A stretch of 64,000 nucleotides of DNA from Allobosea sp. Root483D1 (GCF_001429505.1 NZ_LMJW01000006.1:57843-121842); one strand, 5' to 3'. Positions 9,175 through 18,778 are shown, counted from the first letter of the stretch. Numbers and translations are program-made. Notes: a model not told the origin generated them from the letters alone.

Positions 9175-9320
9175 CGCGCGGGAACCCCTCTCCCGAGCGG
9201 GAGGGGGGTAGGGGTGAGGGACCGCCATTTCGTAATGAGATCGCAGCGGAGCCGCAGCGTTTTCGGGGTGCAGGCCCTCATCCCTGCCCTTCTCCCACAC
9301 GGGGGAAGGGTTCCCCGCGC
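9175..9320. repeat. Imperfect inverted-repeat intergenic element (BIME-like)
   Basis: A left arm at 9175-9220 (C-rich then G-rich, with CCCTCTCCC and GGGGTGAGGG) recurs inverted at 9275-9320 (CCCTCATCCC, CTTCTCCC, GGGTTCCCC), separated by about 54 bases. Each arm also contains its own small hairpin. It lies between two convergent genes and could fold into a large stem that ends transcription in both directions. Similar C/G-rich palindromic intergenic repeats occur in many copies in alphaproteobacterial genomes (general knowledge); no second copy was noticed in this window. Confidence 0.65.
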
Positions 9321-9351
9321 TTTTCACTGGCTGCTTGTGCCTATCGGCTTC

Positions 9352-10575
9352 TCACGCCGGCGCGGCGCCCTGCGTGCCGAGATAGACCGCGTAGAGCGAC
9401 TGGCTCGCCGCCATGAACAGGCGGTTGCGCTTCGGCCCGCCGAAGCAGACATTGCCGCAGACTTCCGGCAGGCGGATGCGGCCGATCAGCTTGGCCTCGG
9501 GATTGAAGCAGAGCACGCCATTATAGCCGACGGCACGGCCGGCATTGCTGGAAGCCCAGAGATTGCCCTGCACGTCGCAGCGCAAACCGTCCGGCCCGCA
9601 TTTCACTCCGTCGACCATGCAATCCGAGAACAGCTTGCCGTTCGAGAGCTTGTTGTCGGCGCCGACGTCGAAGACATGGATGTCGCCCTTGCCGCCGGGC
9701 CCGGTGTCGCCCGGGCCCTTGCCGGTGGAGGCGACGTAGAGCTTCTTGAAGTCGGGCGAGAAGCACAACCCGTTCGGATCGGGCACCTGCTGTTCGGTGA
9801 CGACGAGGTCGACCCGGCCGCTCGGGTCGATACGGTAGCAGTTCGTCGGCAATTCGCGCTTGAAGAAGCCGATCTCGGGCGGTTGGCCGAGGCGCGGATT
9901 GAGCTTGCCGCTCGCATTGCTCGGGCCGCCGGCCGCATCGGGCGCCCCCTCGTAGAGTTGACCGCCATAGGGCGGATCGGTGAACCAGTAGCTGCCATCG
10001 GGATGCTGGACGACGTCGTTCGGCGAGTTCAATCGCTTGCCGTCGAACTTGTCGGCGAGGATCGTCACCGAGCCGTCGAGCTCGTAACGGACGACGCGGC
10101 GGTTCAGGTGCTCGCAGGAGAGCTGCCGGCCCTGGAAGTCGAAGCTGTTGCCATTGCTGTTGCCCGACGGCGTGCGGAAGACGCTAACGCGGCCATCATC
10201 CTCAAGCCAGCGCAACTGCCGGTTGTTCGGGATGTCGCTCCAGACGAGATAGCGCCCCTGCGCGTTCCAGGCCGGCCCTTCCGCCCAGAGCGCGCCGGTC
10301 CAGAGCCGCTGGATCGGTGCGTTGGGCTGGGCTAGGCCCTCGAAGGCGGGATCGACGGCAATGACGTCGGGATCCCAGAAATAGGTGGTCGGCGCGCCGC
10401 TACGGCTGAAATCGCGCGGCGGCGTGGTGATCGTGCTCGGCGGCCCGGGCCGGGCGGCCGGGGCCTGCGCCAGAGCCGTGTCGGCGGCGGCGACAAGCGC
10501 TCCCGCCCCCGCGGCCTGCAACAGGCGGCGGCGCGACAATGCGGAACGTGTTTGATCGATTGGGCTTCGCTGCAT
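9352..10575 (-). CDS. SMP-30/gluconolactonase-family protein, Tat-exported
   Basis: 407-residue six-bladed beta-propeller of the SMP-30/gluconolactonase/LRE family, predicted to hydrolyse a sugar lactone or related ester in the periplasm. An N-terminal SRRRLLQAAGAGALVAA (RR at residues 15-17) is a twin-arginine signal, ending near ALAQ. Typical stretches are EGPAWNAQGRYLVWSDIPN, NSPNDVV, WFTDPPYG and DPNGLCFSPD. It stands alone between a convergent and a co-directional neighbour; the substrate is unknown. Confidence 0.88.
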   Translation of the reverse strand: MQRSPIDQTRSALSRRRLLQAAGAGALVAAADTALAQAPAARPGPPSTITTPPRDFSRSGAPTTYFWDPDVIAVDPAFEGLAQPNAPIQRLWTGALWAEGPAWNAQGRYLVWSDIPNNRQLRWLEDDGRVSVFRTPSGNSNGNSFDFQGRQLSCEHLNRRVVRYELDGSVTILADKFDGKRLNSPNDVVQHPDGSYWFTDPPYGGQLYEGAPDAAGGPSNASGKLNPRLGQPPEIGFFKRELPTNCYRIDPSGRVDLVVTEQQVPDPNGLCFSPDFKKLYVASTGKGPGDTGPGGKGDIHVFDVGADNKLSNGKLFSDCMVDGVKCGPDGLRCDVQGNLWASSNAGRAVGYNGVLCFNPEAKLIGRIRLPEVCGNVCFGGPKRNRLFMAASQSLYAVYLGTQGAAPA

Positions 10576-10705
10576 CGGTGACCTCCCTGGGTTGAACTGT
10601 GCCGTTCTTACCCGGCCATCGGGAGCGCCGATTGCGGCGATGACGTGACGGCAGGCTGCCGTATCGTCATGACGAGCCTTGTCCCAACAGTGCTTCTCAA
10701 TGACC

Positions 10706-10717
10706 TAAATCGGTTTA
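10706..10717. promoter_or_regulatory. Possible LacI-type operator half-palindrome
   Basis: TAAATCGGTTTA has a CG centre and nearly symmetric TAAA/TTTA arms, lying 131 bases upstream of the SMP-30 gene in an otherwise plain gap. LacI-family operators often have this form. No regulator gene is adjacent, so this is a weak call. Confidence 0.3.
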
Positions 10718-10755
10718 ATGATATCGAGTCCGGCGATCGGGACTGCGATTTCCGC

Positions 10756-11958
10756 TCAGGCCGCCAGATCGGCGACCAGTGCGTCGAGCAGCAGCGCCCC
10801 TTCCGGCGTCGCGGCGAGGCGGCCGTTCGGCTTACGAGTGAGGAAGCCCTCGGCGATCAGGCTGCCGATCCGGTTGCCGTTGAGCTTGCGGCCGGCCAGC
10901 CCCTCGAACACGTCGAGATCGATGCCTTCGACGAGCCTCAGGCCCATCAGCAGGTATTCGTCGCCCTGCGCCTCGGTCGAGAGGCGCTCGTTCTCGACCA
11001 GCGTGTCACCGCCGGCCTCGATCCGCTCCAGCCATGCCTCGGGCCGCTTCTCGGTCGATTGCGCGTAGCGGCCGTCGGCGGTCACCAGCCGGCCATGGGC
11101 GCCGGGGCCGACGCCGGCATATTCTCCATAGTGCCAATAGACCAGGTTGTGCCGGCATTCCGCGCCCGGCCGGGCATGGTTCGAGATCTCGTAGACCGGC
11201 AGCCCGTGCTTGGTCGTGATCTCCTGCGTCAGCTCGTACAGCGCCGCGCCCGCATCGGGATCGGGAATGGCGAGCTTGCCGGCGCGGAAGAGCTGGTCGA
11301 AGGCCGTGCCGGGCTCGATGGTGAGCTGGTAGAGCGAGAGATGCTCGGCGGCGTGGCTGATCGCCAGCTCCAGCTCGGCTTGCCACAACGCCGGTGTCTG
11401 GTTCGGCGAGCGGGCATAGATCAGGTCGAAGGAGTAGCGCTCGAAATAGCGCCGGGCGATCGCGACCGCATCGAGCGCTTCCTGGGCCGAATGCATCCGG
11501 CCGAGTGCTTTCAGGTCGGCATCGTTCAGCGCCTGGACGCCGAGAGAGACGCGGTTGACGCCCGCCGCGCGGAAATCGCGGAAGCGACCGGCCTCGACGC
11601 TGGTCGGGTTGGCCTCCAGCGAGACCTCGCAATTCGGGTCAACCGCCCAATGCTCTCCGATCGCATCGAGGATCGCGCCGACGGTGGCTCCATCCATCAG
11701 CGAGGGCGTGCCACCGCCGAAGAAGATCGAGGAGACCGTGCGACCCGGCGCGAGCTCGGCACGCTGGGCGATCTCGCGGCGGAAGGCGGCAATATAGCGC
11801 GCCTGGTCCGGCGGCTGATGCCGAACATGGCTGTTGAAGTCGCAATAGGGGCATTTGGCCAGGCAGAACGGCCAATGCACATAGACGGCGAAGCCAGCAG
11901 CCGCGGTCGGATGCGCCGGGACGCCGGGCCGCGCGGCAAGGGCGGCCGAAGGGCTCAA
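10756..11958 (-). CDS. hemW: Heme chaperone HemW (radical SAM)
   Basis: 400-residue HemW (formerly called oxygen-independent coproporphyrinogen III oxidase-like), which inserts heme into respiratory enzymes. The radical-SAM cluster motif is CLAKCPYCDF (CxxxCxxC), followed by FFGGGTPSL and the C-terminal HemW domain. It lacks the extra N-terminal cysteine expected of true HemN. The open frame runs further upstream, but only as a shadow of rdgB; the best start is a TTG at 11958 that overlaps the rdgB stop by 4 bases (TTGA). Third gene of an rph-rdgB-hemW operon. Confidence 0.93.
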   Translation of the reverse strand: MSPSAALAARPGVPAHPTAAAGFAVYVHWPFCLAKCPYCDFNSHVRHQPPDQARYIAAFRREIAQRAELAPGRTVSSIFFGGGTPSLMDGATVGAILDAIGEHWAVDPNCEVSLEANPTSVEAGRFRDFRAAGVNRVSLGVQALNDADLKALGRMHSAQEALDAVAIARRYFERYSFDLIYARSPNQTPALWQAELELAISHAAEHLSLYQLTIEPGTAFDQLFRAGKLAIPDPDAGAALYELTQEITTKHGLPVYEISNHARPGAECRHNLVYWHYGEYAGVGPGAHGRLVTADGRYAQSTEKRPEAWLERIEAGGDTLVENERLSTEAQGDEYLLMGLRLVEGIDLDVFEGLAGRKLNGNRIGSLIAEGFLTRKPNGRLAATPEGALLLDALVADLAA

Positions 11959-12602
11959 CCTGGCTTCCTCAGGCAGGCGGCGGCCAGCACATGGAAGGCG
12001 CGAGCGCGGTGCGACAAGCCGGGCGAGCCGTCCTGCGGGATGCCGTGCTTTTCCTCGGCGCTCATCTCGCCGAAGGTCTTGGCATGGCCGGCCGGCTGGA
12101 AGACCGGGTCGTAGCCGAAGCCGGACAACCCACGCGGCGCATCGACGATGGTGCCGAAGACGCGGCCCTCGAACAGTTCCTGATGCCCGTCCGGCCAGGC
12201 GATCACCAGCGCCGAGACGAAATGCGCCTTGCGCTGCTCGGGCGTGGTCGCGCCGCGCTTGCCGAGCTCCATCTGGACGCGGGCCAGCGCCGGGGCGAAA
12301 TCCTTGCCCGGACCGGCCCAATTGGCCGAGAACAGGCCGGGCGCGCCATCGAGCGCGTCGATGCAGACGCCGGAATCGTCGGCCAGCGCCGGCAGGCCGG
12401 ACGCTTCAGCCGCCGCGACCGCCTTGATCGCGGCGTTCTCGGCGAACATGTGGCCGTTCTCCTCCGGCTCCGGCAGGCCAAGCTCGCCGGCCGAGACCAG
12501 CTCGATCCCATAGGGCGCCATCAGCTCGCGCATCTCGCGCAGCTTGCCCTGATTATGGGTCGCGATCACAACCTTGCCGGTGAGGGGACGGTTCGCGCTC
12601 AT
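11955..12602 (-). CDS. rdgB: RdgB/HAM1 non-canonical purine NTP pyrophosphatase
   Basis: 215-residue house-cleaning enzyme that hydrolyses dITP, ITP and XTP to monophosphates. Family motifs: ATHNQGKLREM at the N-terminus, ADDSGVCIDALDGAPGLFSANWAG in parts, and a C-terminal GFGYDPVF and HRARAF. Start is the ATG at 12602, four bases after the rph stop; the longer open frame upstream lies in rph sequence. Standard operon position. Confidence 0.97.
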   Translation of the reverse strand: MSANRPLTGKVVIATHNQGKLREMRELMAPYGIELVSAGELGLPEPEENGHMFAENAAIKAVAAAEASGLPALADDSGVCIDALDGAPGLFSANWAGPGKDFAPALARVQMELGKRGATTPEQRKAHFVSALVIAWPDGHQELFEGRVFGTIVDAPRGLSGFGYDPVFQPAGHAKTFGEMSAEEKHGIPQDGSPGLSHRARAFHVLAAACLRKPG

Positions 12603-12606
12603 CAGA

Positions 12607-13323
12607 TCAGGCCACCGCAGCCTTCTGCAGCGCCACCAGCTTGCCGACACCGCCCTTGGCAAGCTTCAGCAGGGCCAGCAGTTCCTCCTCGGAGAACGGC
12701 GCGCCCTCGGCCGTACCCTGCACCTCGACGAGGCCGCCCGCGCCGGTGATGACGAAATTCGCGTCGGTCTGCGCGCCGGAATCCTCGACATAGTCGAGAT
12801 CGATCACGGGGTTGCCGGCGACGATGCCGCAGGAGATTGCCGCGACATGGTCCTTCAACGGATTGGCGCCCTTCATCAGGCCGCGCCCCTCCATCCATTT
12901 CAGCGCGTCGTGCAGCGCGACCCAGGCGCCGGTGATCGAAGCGGTACGGGTGCCGCCATCGGCCTGCAGCACGTCGCAGTCGACGACGATCTGGCGCTCG
13001 CCGATCGCGGTCAGGTCGACCACGGCGCGAAGCGAGCGCCCGATCAGGCGCTGGATCTCCTGCGTCCGGCCGGACGGCTTGCCGGAGGTGACCTCGCGGC
13101 GAGTGCGCTCATGGGTGGCGCGCGGCAGCATCGAATATTCGGCGGTGACCCAGCCCTTGCCGGTGCCGCGCAGCCACGGCGGCCCCTTTTCCTCGACAGT
13201 CGCGGCGCAGAGCACCTTGGTCTCGCCGAAGGTCACCATGCACGACCCTTCCGCATAGCGCACAACGCCGCGTTCCAGCGTGACCTTGCGCATCTCGTCG
13301 GCTGCGCGCTTCGAGGGTCTCAT
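12607..13323 (-). CDS. rph: Ribonuclease PH
   Basis: 238-residue phosphorolytic 3'-5' exoribonuclease that trims tRNA 3' ends. Motifs: [20 protein letters not shown], the RERTRREV-like stretch [26 protein letters not shown] and [18 protein letters not shown] (each within normal spacing). Length is that of full-size bacterial RNase PH. First gene of rph-rdgB-hemW, transcribed divergently from hrcA across 136 bases. Confidence 0.98.
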   Translation of the reverse strand: MRPSKRAADEMRKVTLERGVVRYAEGSCMVTFGETKVLCAATVEEKGPPWLRGTGKGWVTAEYSMLPRATHERTRREVTSGKPSGRTQEIQRLIGRSLRAVVDLTAIGERQIVVDCDVLQADGGTRTASITGAWVALHDALKWMEGRGLMKGANPLKDHVAAISCGIVAGNPVIDLDYVEDSGAQTDANFVITGAGGLVEVQGTAEGAPFSEEELLALLKLAKGGVGKLVALQKAAVA

Positions 13324-13459
13324 CGTGTCATCCTGTCTTCTGAATGCGCGGCTTGTAGGCGTTTAACCGGATAGCGGCAAGGCGAGGGCGCGCAAGGGCT
13401 TGATCCGGCCGCCTGTGCCGGGGACAATGGGGCATGGTCACGAGGCTGTTCACGAGGCG

Positions 13460-14542
13460 ATGAGCGCCCATACCCGCCCGGAGTCTCCCGGCGGCCTGGT
13501 CGAGATCGACCAGCGCTCGCGCGAGATTTTTCGGCAGATCGTCGATGGTTACCTGACCACCGGCGAGCCGGTCGGCTCGCGCAACATCGCCCGCCTGCTG
13601 CCGATCGCGCTCTCGCCGGCGACGGTGCGCAATGTCATGACCGATCTGGAGATGGCGGGCCTGATCTATGCGCCGCATACTTCGGCGGGCCGTCTGCCGA
13701 CAGAGCGGGGCCTGCGCTTCTTCGTCGACGGCATGATGGAGGTCGGCAACCTCACCTTGGACGAACGCTCGCGCATCGAGGCGCAGATCAGGGCCGCCGC
13801 CAGCAATCGCTCGCTCGACCAGACGCTGACCGAGGCCTCCGCCCTGCTCTCCGGCCTGTCGCGCGGCGCCGGCGTCGTCGTCACCACCAAGGCCAATGCC
13901 CGGCTGCGCCATATCGAGTTCGTCCGGCTCGACGCCGGCCGCGCGCTCGCCGTGCTCGTCGCCGATGACGGCACGGTCGAGAACCGCATCCTGGCGCTGC
14001 CGCCCGGCCTGCCGGCTTCGGCGCTGGTCGAAGCCGGCAACTTCCTCAACGCCCGCATCGTCGGCAAGACGCTGGATGAACTGCGCCGCGAGATCGCCGA
14101 CAGCCGCACGCTGATGGAGCGCGAGCTCGACGAGTTGACGGCGCGCCTCGTTGAAAGCGGCATTGCGACGAGTTCCGGCCCCTCCGGCGACCGGCATCTG
14201 ATCGTGCGCGGCCAGGCCAATCTGCTCGAGGATCTGAACGCGCAGGAGGATCTGGAACGCATTCGCCTGCTCTTCGCCGATCTGGAGACGCAGACCGAAT
14301 TGATCGACCTGCTCTCGCGGGCCGAGGCCGGTGACGGGGTGCGCATCTTCATCGGCTCGGAGAACAACCTGTTCTCGATGTCGGGCTCGTCGATCATCGC
14401 CGCGCCCTTCCGCGATGGCGGCCAGCGCATCGTCGGCGTCGTCGGCATCATCGGCCCGACCCGGTTGAACTATGCCCGGATCGTGCCGATGGTCGATTAT
14501 ACCGCCAAGGTGGTCGGGCGCCTGCTCGACAGCGGACGGTGA
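13460..14542 (+). CDS. hrcA: Heat-inducible transcription repressor HrcA
   Basis: 360-residue HrcA, the repressor that binds CIRCE elements upstream of groESL and related operons. N-terminal winged helix ([49 protein letters not shown] in parts) followed by a GAF-like and dimerisation region ending in [18 protein letters not shown]. Start ATG at 13460 follows GAGG; the frame is open to 13400 but the extra residues are not family-like. No CIRCE inverted repeat was seen upstream. grpE, the usual downstream partner in Rhizobiales, is absent; an ankyrin gene overlaps the stop by 4 bases instead. Confidence 0.96.
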   Translation: MSAHTRPESPGGLVEIDQRSREIFRQIVDGYLTTGEPVGSRNIARLLPIALSPATVRNVMTDLEMAGLIYAPHTSAGRLPTERGLRFFVDGMMEVGNLTLDERSRIEAQIRAAASNRSLDQTLTEASALLSGLSRGAGVVVTTKANARLRHIEFVRLDAGRALAVLVADDGTVENRILALPPGLPASALVEAGNFLNARIVGKTLDELRREIADSRTLMERELDELTARLVESGIATSSGPSGDRHLIVRGQANLLEDLNAQEDLERIRLLFADLETQTELIDLLSRAEAGDGVRIFIGSENNLFSMSGSSIIAAPFRDGGQRIVGVVGIIGPTRLNYARIVPMVDYTAKVVGRLLDSGR

Positions 14543-15195
14543 GGCGGCTGCTGCGTGCCGCCGCGATCCTGGCGGGAGTGTTTTTGATGACGGGAACGGG
14601 AGAGGCTCAAACCGGCTTGCTCGAAGCCGCGGGCCGCGGCGATCTTCCCGTCGTGAACCGGCTGATCGCGGCCGGTGCCGATCTCGAACAACGCGACGGA
14701 CAGAAGCAGACCCCGCTGCTGCTCGCCGTCGCCGGCAATCATGTCGCCATCGCCAAGGCGCTGCTCGCGGCGGGAGCGAGCCCCAACGCCCAGGCCGCCA
14801 ACCAGGACACGCCCTGGCTGCTCGCCGGCGCCAGCGGCCGCACCGAGATCATCGCGGCGATGCTGCCGCTCAAGCCCGATCTCTCACTGCGCAACCGCTA
14901 TGGCGGCAATGCGCTGATCCCGGCCTGCGAGCGCGCCCATGTCGAGACCGCGAAGCTGCTGCTGACGTCAGGCATCGACGTGAACCACGTCAACAATCTC
15001 GGCTGGACCTGCCTCCTGGAGATCGTGATTCTCGGCGATGGCGGCCCGCGTCATCGAGAGGTGGCCAGGCTCGTGCTCGATGCCGGGGCCAACCCCAACC
15101 TCGCCGACAAGGATGGCGTCAGCCCGCTCCAGCATGCCCGCAAGCGCGGCCAGAGCGAAGTCGCGAAGCTGATCGCAGCCGCCGGCGGGCGCTGA
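14539..15195 (+). CDS. Periplasmic ankyrin-repeat protein
   Basis: 218 residues with an N-terminal signal sequence (hydrophobic residues ~5-20, GTGEAQ) and four to five ankyrin repeats, recognisable by the [22 protein letters not shown] pattern and its variants ([34 protein letters not shown]). Ankyrin stacks bind proteins; no partner is known. The GTG start at 14539 overlaps the hrcA stop (GTGA), suggesting coupled translation with the heat-shock repressor. Confidence 0.85.
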   Translation: MRRLLRAAAILAGVFLMTGTGEAQTGLLEAAGRGDLPVVNRLIAAGADLEQRDGQKQTPLLLAVAGNHVAIAKALLAAGASPNAQAANQDTPWLLAGASGRTEIIAAMLPLKPDLSLRNRYGGNALIPACERAHVETAKLLLTSGIDVNHVNNLGWTCLLEIVILGDGGPRHREVARLVLDAGANPNLADKDGVSPLQHARKRGQSEVAKLIAAAGGR

Positions 15196-15202
15196 GGCCG
15201 GC

Positions 15203-15556
15203 CTATTCCAGCCAGTCGGTGACGAAGCGCTCGCTGGCGTGGATGTCGATCGATTCGAGCGTCTCCGGCCCGAGGCTGCGGAATTTGTGCGGCGCGCCGG
15301 CCGGCACGACCAGGATCTGCCCGGGGCCGGCCTCGATTTCCTGATCTCCGATCGTGTAGAGCGCTCGCCCGGCACGCACGATGAAGGTCTCGGGATAGGG
15401 ATGGCTGTGCAGCCGCGGTCCCTTGCCTGGTTCGGCCCGAACGAAGATCAGCGAGACCTCGCCGCCGAAGCCCTGCACCTCGCCATGCCAGGCGCCGGCC
15501 GTTTCGGTCCAGTCCTCGCGCGCGATGATGCGCGGGGCTGCAGCTTCGTCCGTCAT
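15203..15556 (-). CDS. Single-domain cupin protein
   Basis: 117-residue cupin_2 protein. The two cupin motifs are visible: RLHSHPYPETFIVRAG (His, His, Glu metal ligands) and PAGAPHKF (last His). Such small cupins bind a metal and may be enzymes, sensors or sugar-binding proteins; the substrate is not apparent. It starts 1 base after the stop of the LysE-type gene and is probably co-transcribed with it. Confidence 0.85.
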   Translation of the reverse strand: MTDEAAAPRIIAREDWTETAGAWHGEVQGFGGEVSLIFVRAEPGKGPRLHSHPYPETFIVRAGRALYTIGDQEIEAGPGQILVVPAGAPHKFRSLGPETLESIDIHASERFVTDWLE

Positions 15557-15557
15557 C

Positions 15558-16172
15558 TCAGCCGCGCGCCGCGATTGCCGCCGCAGCGCCCGCCATCACC
15601 CCGCCGGTGATGCGGTTGATCCGGCGCATGGTCGTGGGGCTCGCGACCAGCCGCCGCGCCCGGTCGGCAGCGTAGGCATAGCCGAGCAGGGTGGTGTTGA
15701 TGATCAGCATGGTCAGCACGGCGACCTCGACGAAGGCGAGCGGAGTCAACGCCTTGAGGTCGACGACCAGCGGCAGGATCGAGACGAAGAACACCATCAC
15801 CTTGGGGTTCCCTAGCGTCAGCGCGACGCCGCCGAAGAAGAGGCGCAGGCCCTCGCCGCGCGCCGCCGGCTGGTCCACCAGGCTCTTCACCGGCGCGGTC
15901 CAGAGCTTCCAGGCGAGATAGATGAGATAGGCGCAGCCGGCATATTTGATCGCCAGGAAGAGCCCGTGGAAGCTCTGCATCAACAGCGTCAGGCCGAGCG
16001 CCGAGAAGGTCAGCCAGATCAGGTCGGCCGCGGCGATGCCGAGCACGAAAGGCACGGCGCGGCGGAACCCGGTCGAGAGCGAGCGCGCCACGATCGCGGC
16101 GATGCCCGGCCCCGGCGAGGCGACGGCGAGAAAATAGACACCGGCGAAAACCAGAAGCCCGGCGAGATCCAT
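15558..16172 (-). CDS. LysE/RhtB-family amino acid exporter
   Basis: About 204 residues with five to six membrane helices. The N-terminal LAVASPGPGIAAIVARSLSTG segment and the central ALTLGNPKVMVFFVSILP (parts quoted) define the LysE/RhtB/CadD exporter family, inner-membrane exporters of amino acids or their analogues. The ATG at 16172 sits behind GGAG; an ATG six codons further upstream (16190) is the alternative. Substrate unknown. Confidence 0.88.
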   Translation of the reverse strand: MDLAGLLVFAGVYFLAVASPGPGIAAIVARSLSTGFRRAVPFVLGIAAADLIWLTFSALGLTLLMQSFHGLFLAIKYAGCAYLIYLAWKLWTAPVKSLVDQPAARGEGLRLFFGGVALTLGNPKVMVFFVSILPLVVDLKALTPLAFVEVAVLTMLIINTTLLGYAYAADRARRLVASPTTMRRINRITGGVMAGAAAAIAARG

Positions 16173-16259
16173 TGGGCGCTGCTCCCTCATATCGGCCTGT
16201 TGCGCTCAGACTAGCAGCCTGAGCCAGACGTGTCCCATCGCCTTGCGTGATGGGAGGGA

Positions 16260-17579
16260 TCAGCCGGTTTGGCGGATTCGCCCGCGCCGCCTCTCGGCGC
16301 GTGCCTTCGCGACCGAGCCGAGAAAATCACCGATCGACTGTTCCAGCGCCTGCGATTGCGACGAGGTCGCCCGGACCCGATCGTCGACCTGCCGGGCAAG
16401 CGCAGCAGCTTCACTGGCGAGCGCCTCGACGAGCGCGGCATGGCGCGCGATGGCATCGACCCCCGAAGACGAGCTTTCTGCCTGCTGGGCGATCGAGCGG
16501 ATATGGCTGGCCTGCCCCGCAACGGACTCGGCGACGATGTTGGCGCTGTCCTGCAGGGTCTGCATGGTCTGTCCGAGCCCGCCCACCGCTTCTCCGATGG
16601 CGCGGCCGGCATCGACGACCTCGCCGACGCCGTGACGGATGGTTTGCGTCGCATTGTTGGTCGCTGTGGCGAGTGACTTGACCTCGGCCGCGACCACGGC
16701 GAAGCCCTTGCCCGCCTCGCCGGCGCGGGCCGCTTCGATGGTCGCGTTGAGCGCCAGCAGATTGGTCTGTGCGGCGAGGCTGCGGATCAGTTCGACCAGG
16801 CTGCCGATGCGGTTGCTTGCCTGCTGCAGCAGGGCAACGCTGCCGGTAATCGCATGGCATTCGGCGTTTGCAGCCTGCGTGGCGCGGCTGGCGCCGGCCG
16901 TCTCCTGTGAGATGCGCGCGCTGGCGAGCTCGAATTGCCGCGTCGCCGCGACGATGTCGGCGACGGAGGCCGCGACCTGCTCCGGCCGCTCCTGCGTGCC
17001 GGCGAGAGCCGACAGCGTCGCGCTGGCTTTGGTCGAGAGCTGGCCCGAGAACCCAGCGACATCCCCCATGCTGGCCTCGATCGTCGAGATGCGTTCGGCG
17101 ATGCCGTCGCGAAAGGCGTTCTCGAGCGCGCCGAGGCGGTCGTTGACGTCGCTTTCGAGCGCCTCGTCGAAACAGGCGAGCGAATAGGAGATGTCGGTCA
17201 GCATGATCTTGGTGAACACGCGCAGCGCCACGTCGACCGGCCCCCAGCGCCGCTTCCAGCGTGCGACCAGGATGGCGAGGAAATTCGAGAAATCCTCGAT
17301 GAAGAACTGCGGATAGTCGGCGAGCAGGATGTCGCGATCATTCGCACGGCCGACGATGCGCAATTTCGCCAGCCGGTAGCGCTCGTCGAATTCGAGCTTG
17401 AACAGCTTGCGGTACTTCAGCTGCTCGTCGGTGAAGATATCGAGCTGGTCGAGGTCGCGGCCGAACGTCTTGACATAGAGTTTGCGTACCGAGGCGTCGA
17501 AATGCGGCTCCAGGATCGTCAGCAGGCGGCTGGCGATCGCAGCTTCGGCCTCCGTGAAGGACGGTTGCGAGGGATGCAT
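16260..17579 (-). CDS. Soluble methyl-accepting chemotaxis protein with globin-like sensor domain
   Basis: 439-residue cytoplasmic chemoreceptor without membrane segments. Residues ~1-150 resemble the protoglobin sensor of HemAT-type globin-coupled sensors; residues ~180-420 are the signalling coiled coil, with the hairpin tip [20 protein letters not shown] and [16 protein letters not shown] that bind CheA/CheW. In my alignment by eye the proximal heme histidine of HemAT falls on Ala79/Asn80, so the domain may not bind heme in the usual way, or the His is elsewhere. No CheB/CheR pentapeptide tail seen. Single gene; che genes are not in the window. Confidence 0.8.
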   Translation of the reverse strand: MHPSQPSFTEAEAAIASRLLTILEPHFDASVRKLYVKTFGRDLDQLDIFTDEQLKYRKLFKLEFDERYRLAKLRIVGRANDRDILLADYPQFFIEDFSNFLAILVARWKRRWGPVDVALRVFTKIMLTDISYSLACFDEALESDVNDRLGALENAFRDGIAERISTIEASMGDVAGFSGQLSTKASATLSALAGTQERPEQVAASVADIVAATRQFELASARISQETAGASRATQAANAECHAITGSVALLQQASNRIGSLVELIRSLAAQTNLLALNATIEAARAGEAGKGFAVVAAEVKSLATATNNATQTIRHGVGEVVDAGRAIGEAVGGLGQTMQTLQDSANIVAESVAGQASHIRSIAQQAESSSSGVDAIARHAALVEALASEAAALARQVDDRVRATSSQSQALEQSIGDFLGSVAKARAERRRGRIRQTG

Positions 17580-17609
17580 CGCAGGGAGCGTCGCTCAAAA
17601 TAGTTAACC

Positions 17610-17627
17610 GCCTTCATACCTGAAGGC
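17610..17627 (-). terminator. Hairpin downstream of recF
   Basis: Seven-base perfect arms GCCTTCA/TGAAGGC with a four-base loop, 24 bases past the recF stop on the minus strand; the following tract GGTTAACTATTTTG is only weakly U-rich. Possible terminator of the dnaN-recF transcript. Confidence 0.4.
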
Positions 17628-17650
17628 TCCGCCGCCGCGCGCCGCTGTCG

Positions 17651-18778
17651 CTAGGACGCTTGCCGGACCTCGCCCGGCGTGACCAGGAAGCGTTGCGCTC
17701 CAGCGGGGAGATCGCCGAACAGGGCCGGGTCGGCGCCGGTCATCCAGACCTGGCAGCCGAGCTCGGCCAGCGTTCCGTACAGCGCCGCCCGCCGGCGCGG
17801 GTCGAGATGGGCGGCGACCTCGTCGAGCAGGACGAGCGGCGGCAGGTCGCTCATCGTCGCGACCAGGCGCGCATGGGCGAGCACGAGGCCGATCAGCAGC
17901 GCCTTCTGCTCGCCAGTCGAGCCTTGCCCGGCCGGGATGTCCTTGGCGGCATGGCGCACGGCGAGATCGGAGGCCTGCGGCCCGGTGAGCGTCCGCCCGG
18001 CCGCCTTGTCGCGCGGGCGCATCGCAGCCAGCAGCTCGCGATAGCGGTCTTCGGCGTCGAGCGCCGGCAGGCTCGCGACCAGCGCGTCGATCTCGCCCTC
18101 CAGCGCGATGTCGGCCTGCGGGAAGGGCGAGGCCTCGTCCGCGGTCTGCGAGATGATGGCGGAGAGCCGCGCCACCGTCTCGGCCCTCGCGGCAGCGACG
18201 GCGACGCCGAGCTCGGCGACCTCGCGCTCGACCGCATCGAGCCAGCGCTGCTGGTGCGGGCTTTCCTCGAGGATGCGATTGCGCGAGCGCAGCGCTTTTT
18301 CGAGCGCGTTCGAGCGTGTGCCGTGACCGGGATCGACCGCCAGCACCAGCCGGTCGAGGAAGCGGCGGCGATCGCCGGCCGAGCCGCGGAACAGTCCGTC
18401 GAGATCGGGGGTCAGCCAGACCAGCCTGACATAATCGCTGAAGGCGAGGGCCGAGCCGGCCGAGACGCCGTCGATCCGGGCGATCCGCGCCCGCCGTCCC
18501 TCGGCGTCCGGCGGCTCCAGGCCGATCCCGAGCCTCGCCCCGTCATCGCCGAGCCCGATCGAGACGGCAAAGCCGCCATCGCCGGGCTGGCGCACCATGT
18601 CGGAGAGATCGGCGCGCCTGAGCCCGCGGCCGGGCGCGAACAGCGAGAGCGCCTCCAGCAGATTGGTCTTGCCGGCGCCGTTCTCGCCGCACAACGCAAC
18701 GAGCCGGCCCTCGATCGCAAGATCGAGGGCCGGATAGGAGCGGAAATTCTGCAGGGTGAGGCGGGCGACCGCGGTCAA
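17651..18778 (-). CDS. recF: DNA replication and repair protein RecF
   Basis: 375-residue SMC-like ATPase that helps load RecA at single-strand gaps. N-terminal LTLQNFRSYPALDL and Walker A GENGAGKT (31-38); signature and Walker B region STGEQKALLIGLVLAHARL and PPLVLLDEVAAHLD. Lies 15 bases after dnaN in the classic dnaA-dnaN-recF order. Confidence 0.97.
   Translation of the reverse strand: MTAVARLTLQNFRSYPALDLAIEGRLVALCGENGAGKTNLLEALSLFAPGRGLRRADLSDMVRQPGDGGFAVSIGLGDDGARLGIGLEPPDAEGRRARIARIDGVSAGSALAFSDYVRLVWLTPDLDGLFRGSAGDRRRFLDRLVLAVDPGHGTRSNALEKALRSRNRILEESPHQQRWLDAVEREVAELGVAVAAARAETVARLSAIISQTADEASPFPQADIALEGEIDALVASLPALDAEDRYRELLAAMRPRDKAAGRTLTGPQASDLAVRHAAKDIPAGQGSTGEQKALLIGLVLAHARLVATMSDLPPLVLLDEVAAHLDPRRRAALYGTLAELGCQVWMTGADPALFGDLPAGAQRFLVTPGEVRQAS

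Noticed and set aside
9175-9320. Insertion sequence or MITE
   Set aside because: No target-site duplication or transposase; the arms fit a palindromic intergenic repeat better.
13324-13459. CIRCE element before hrcA
   Set aside because: No TTAGCACTC-N9-GAGTGCTAA-like repeat is present in the gap.
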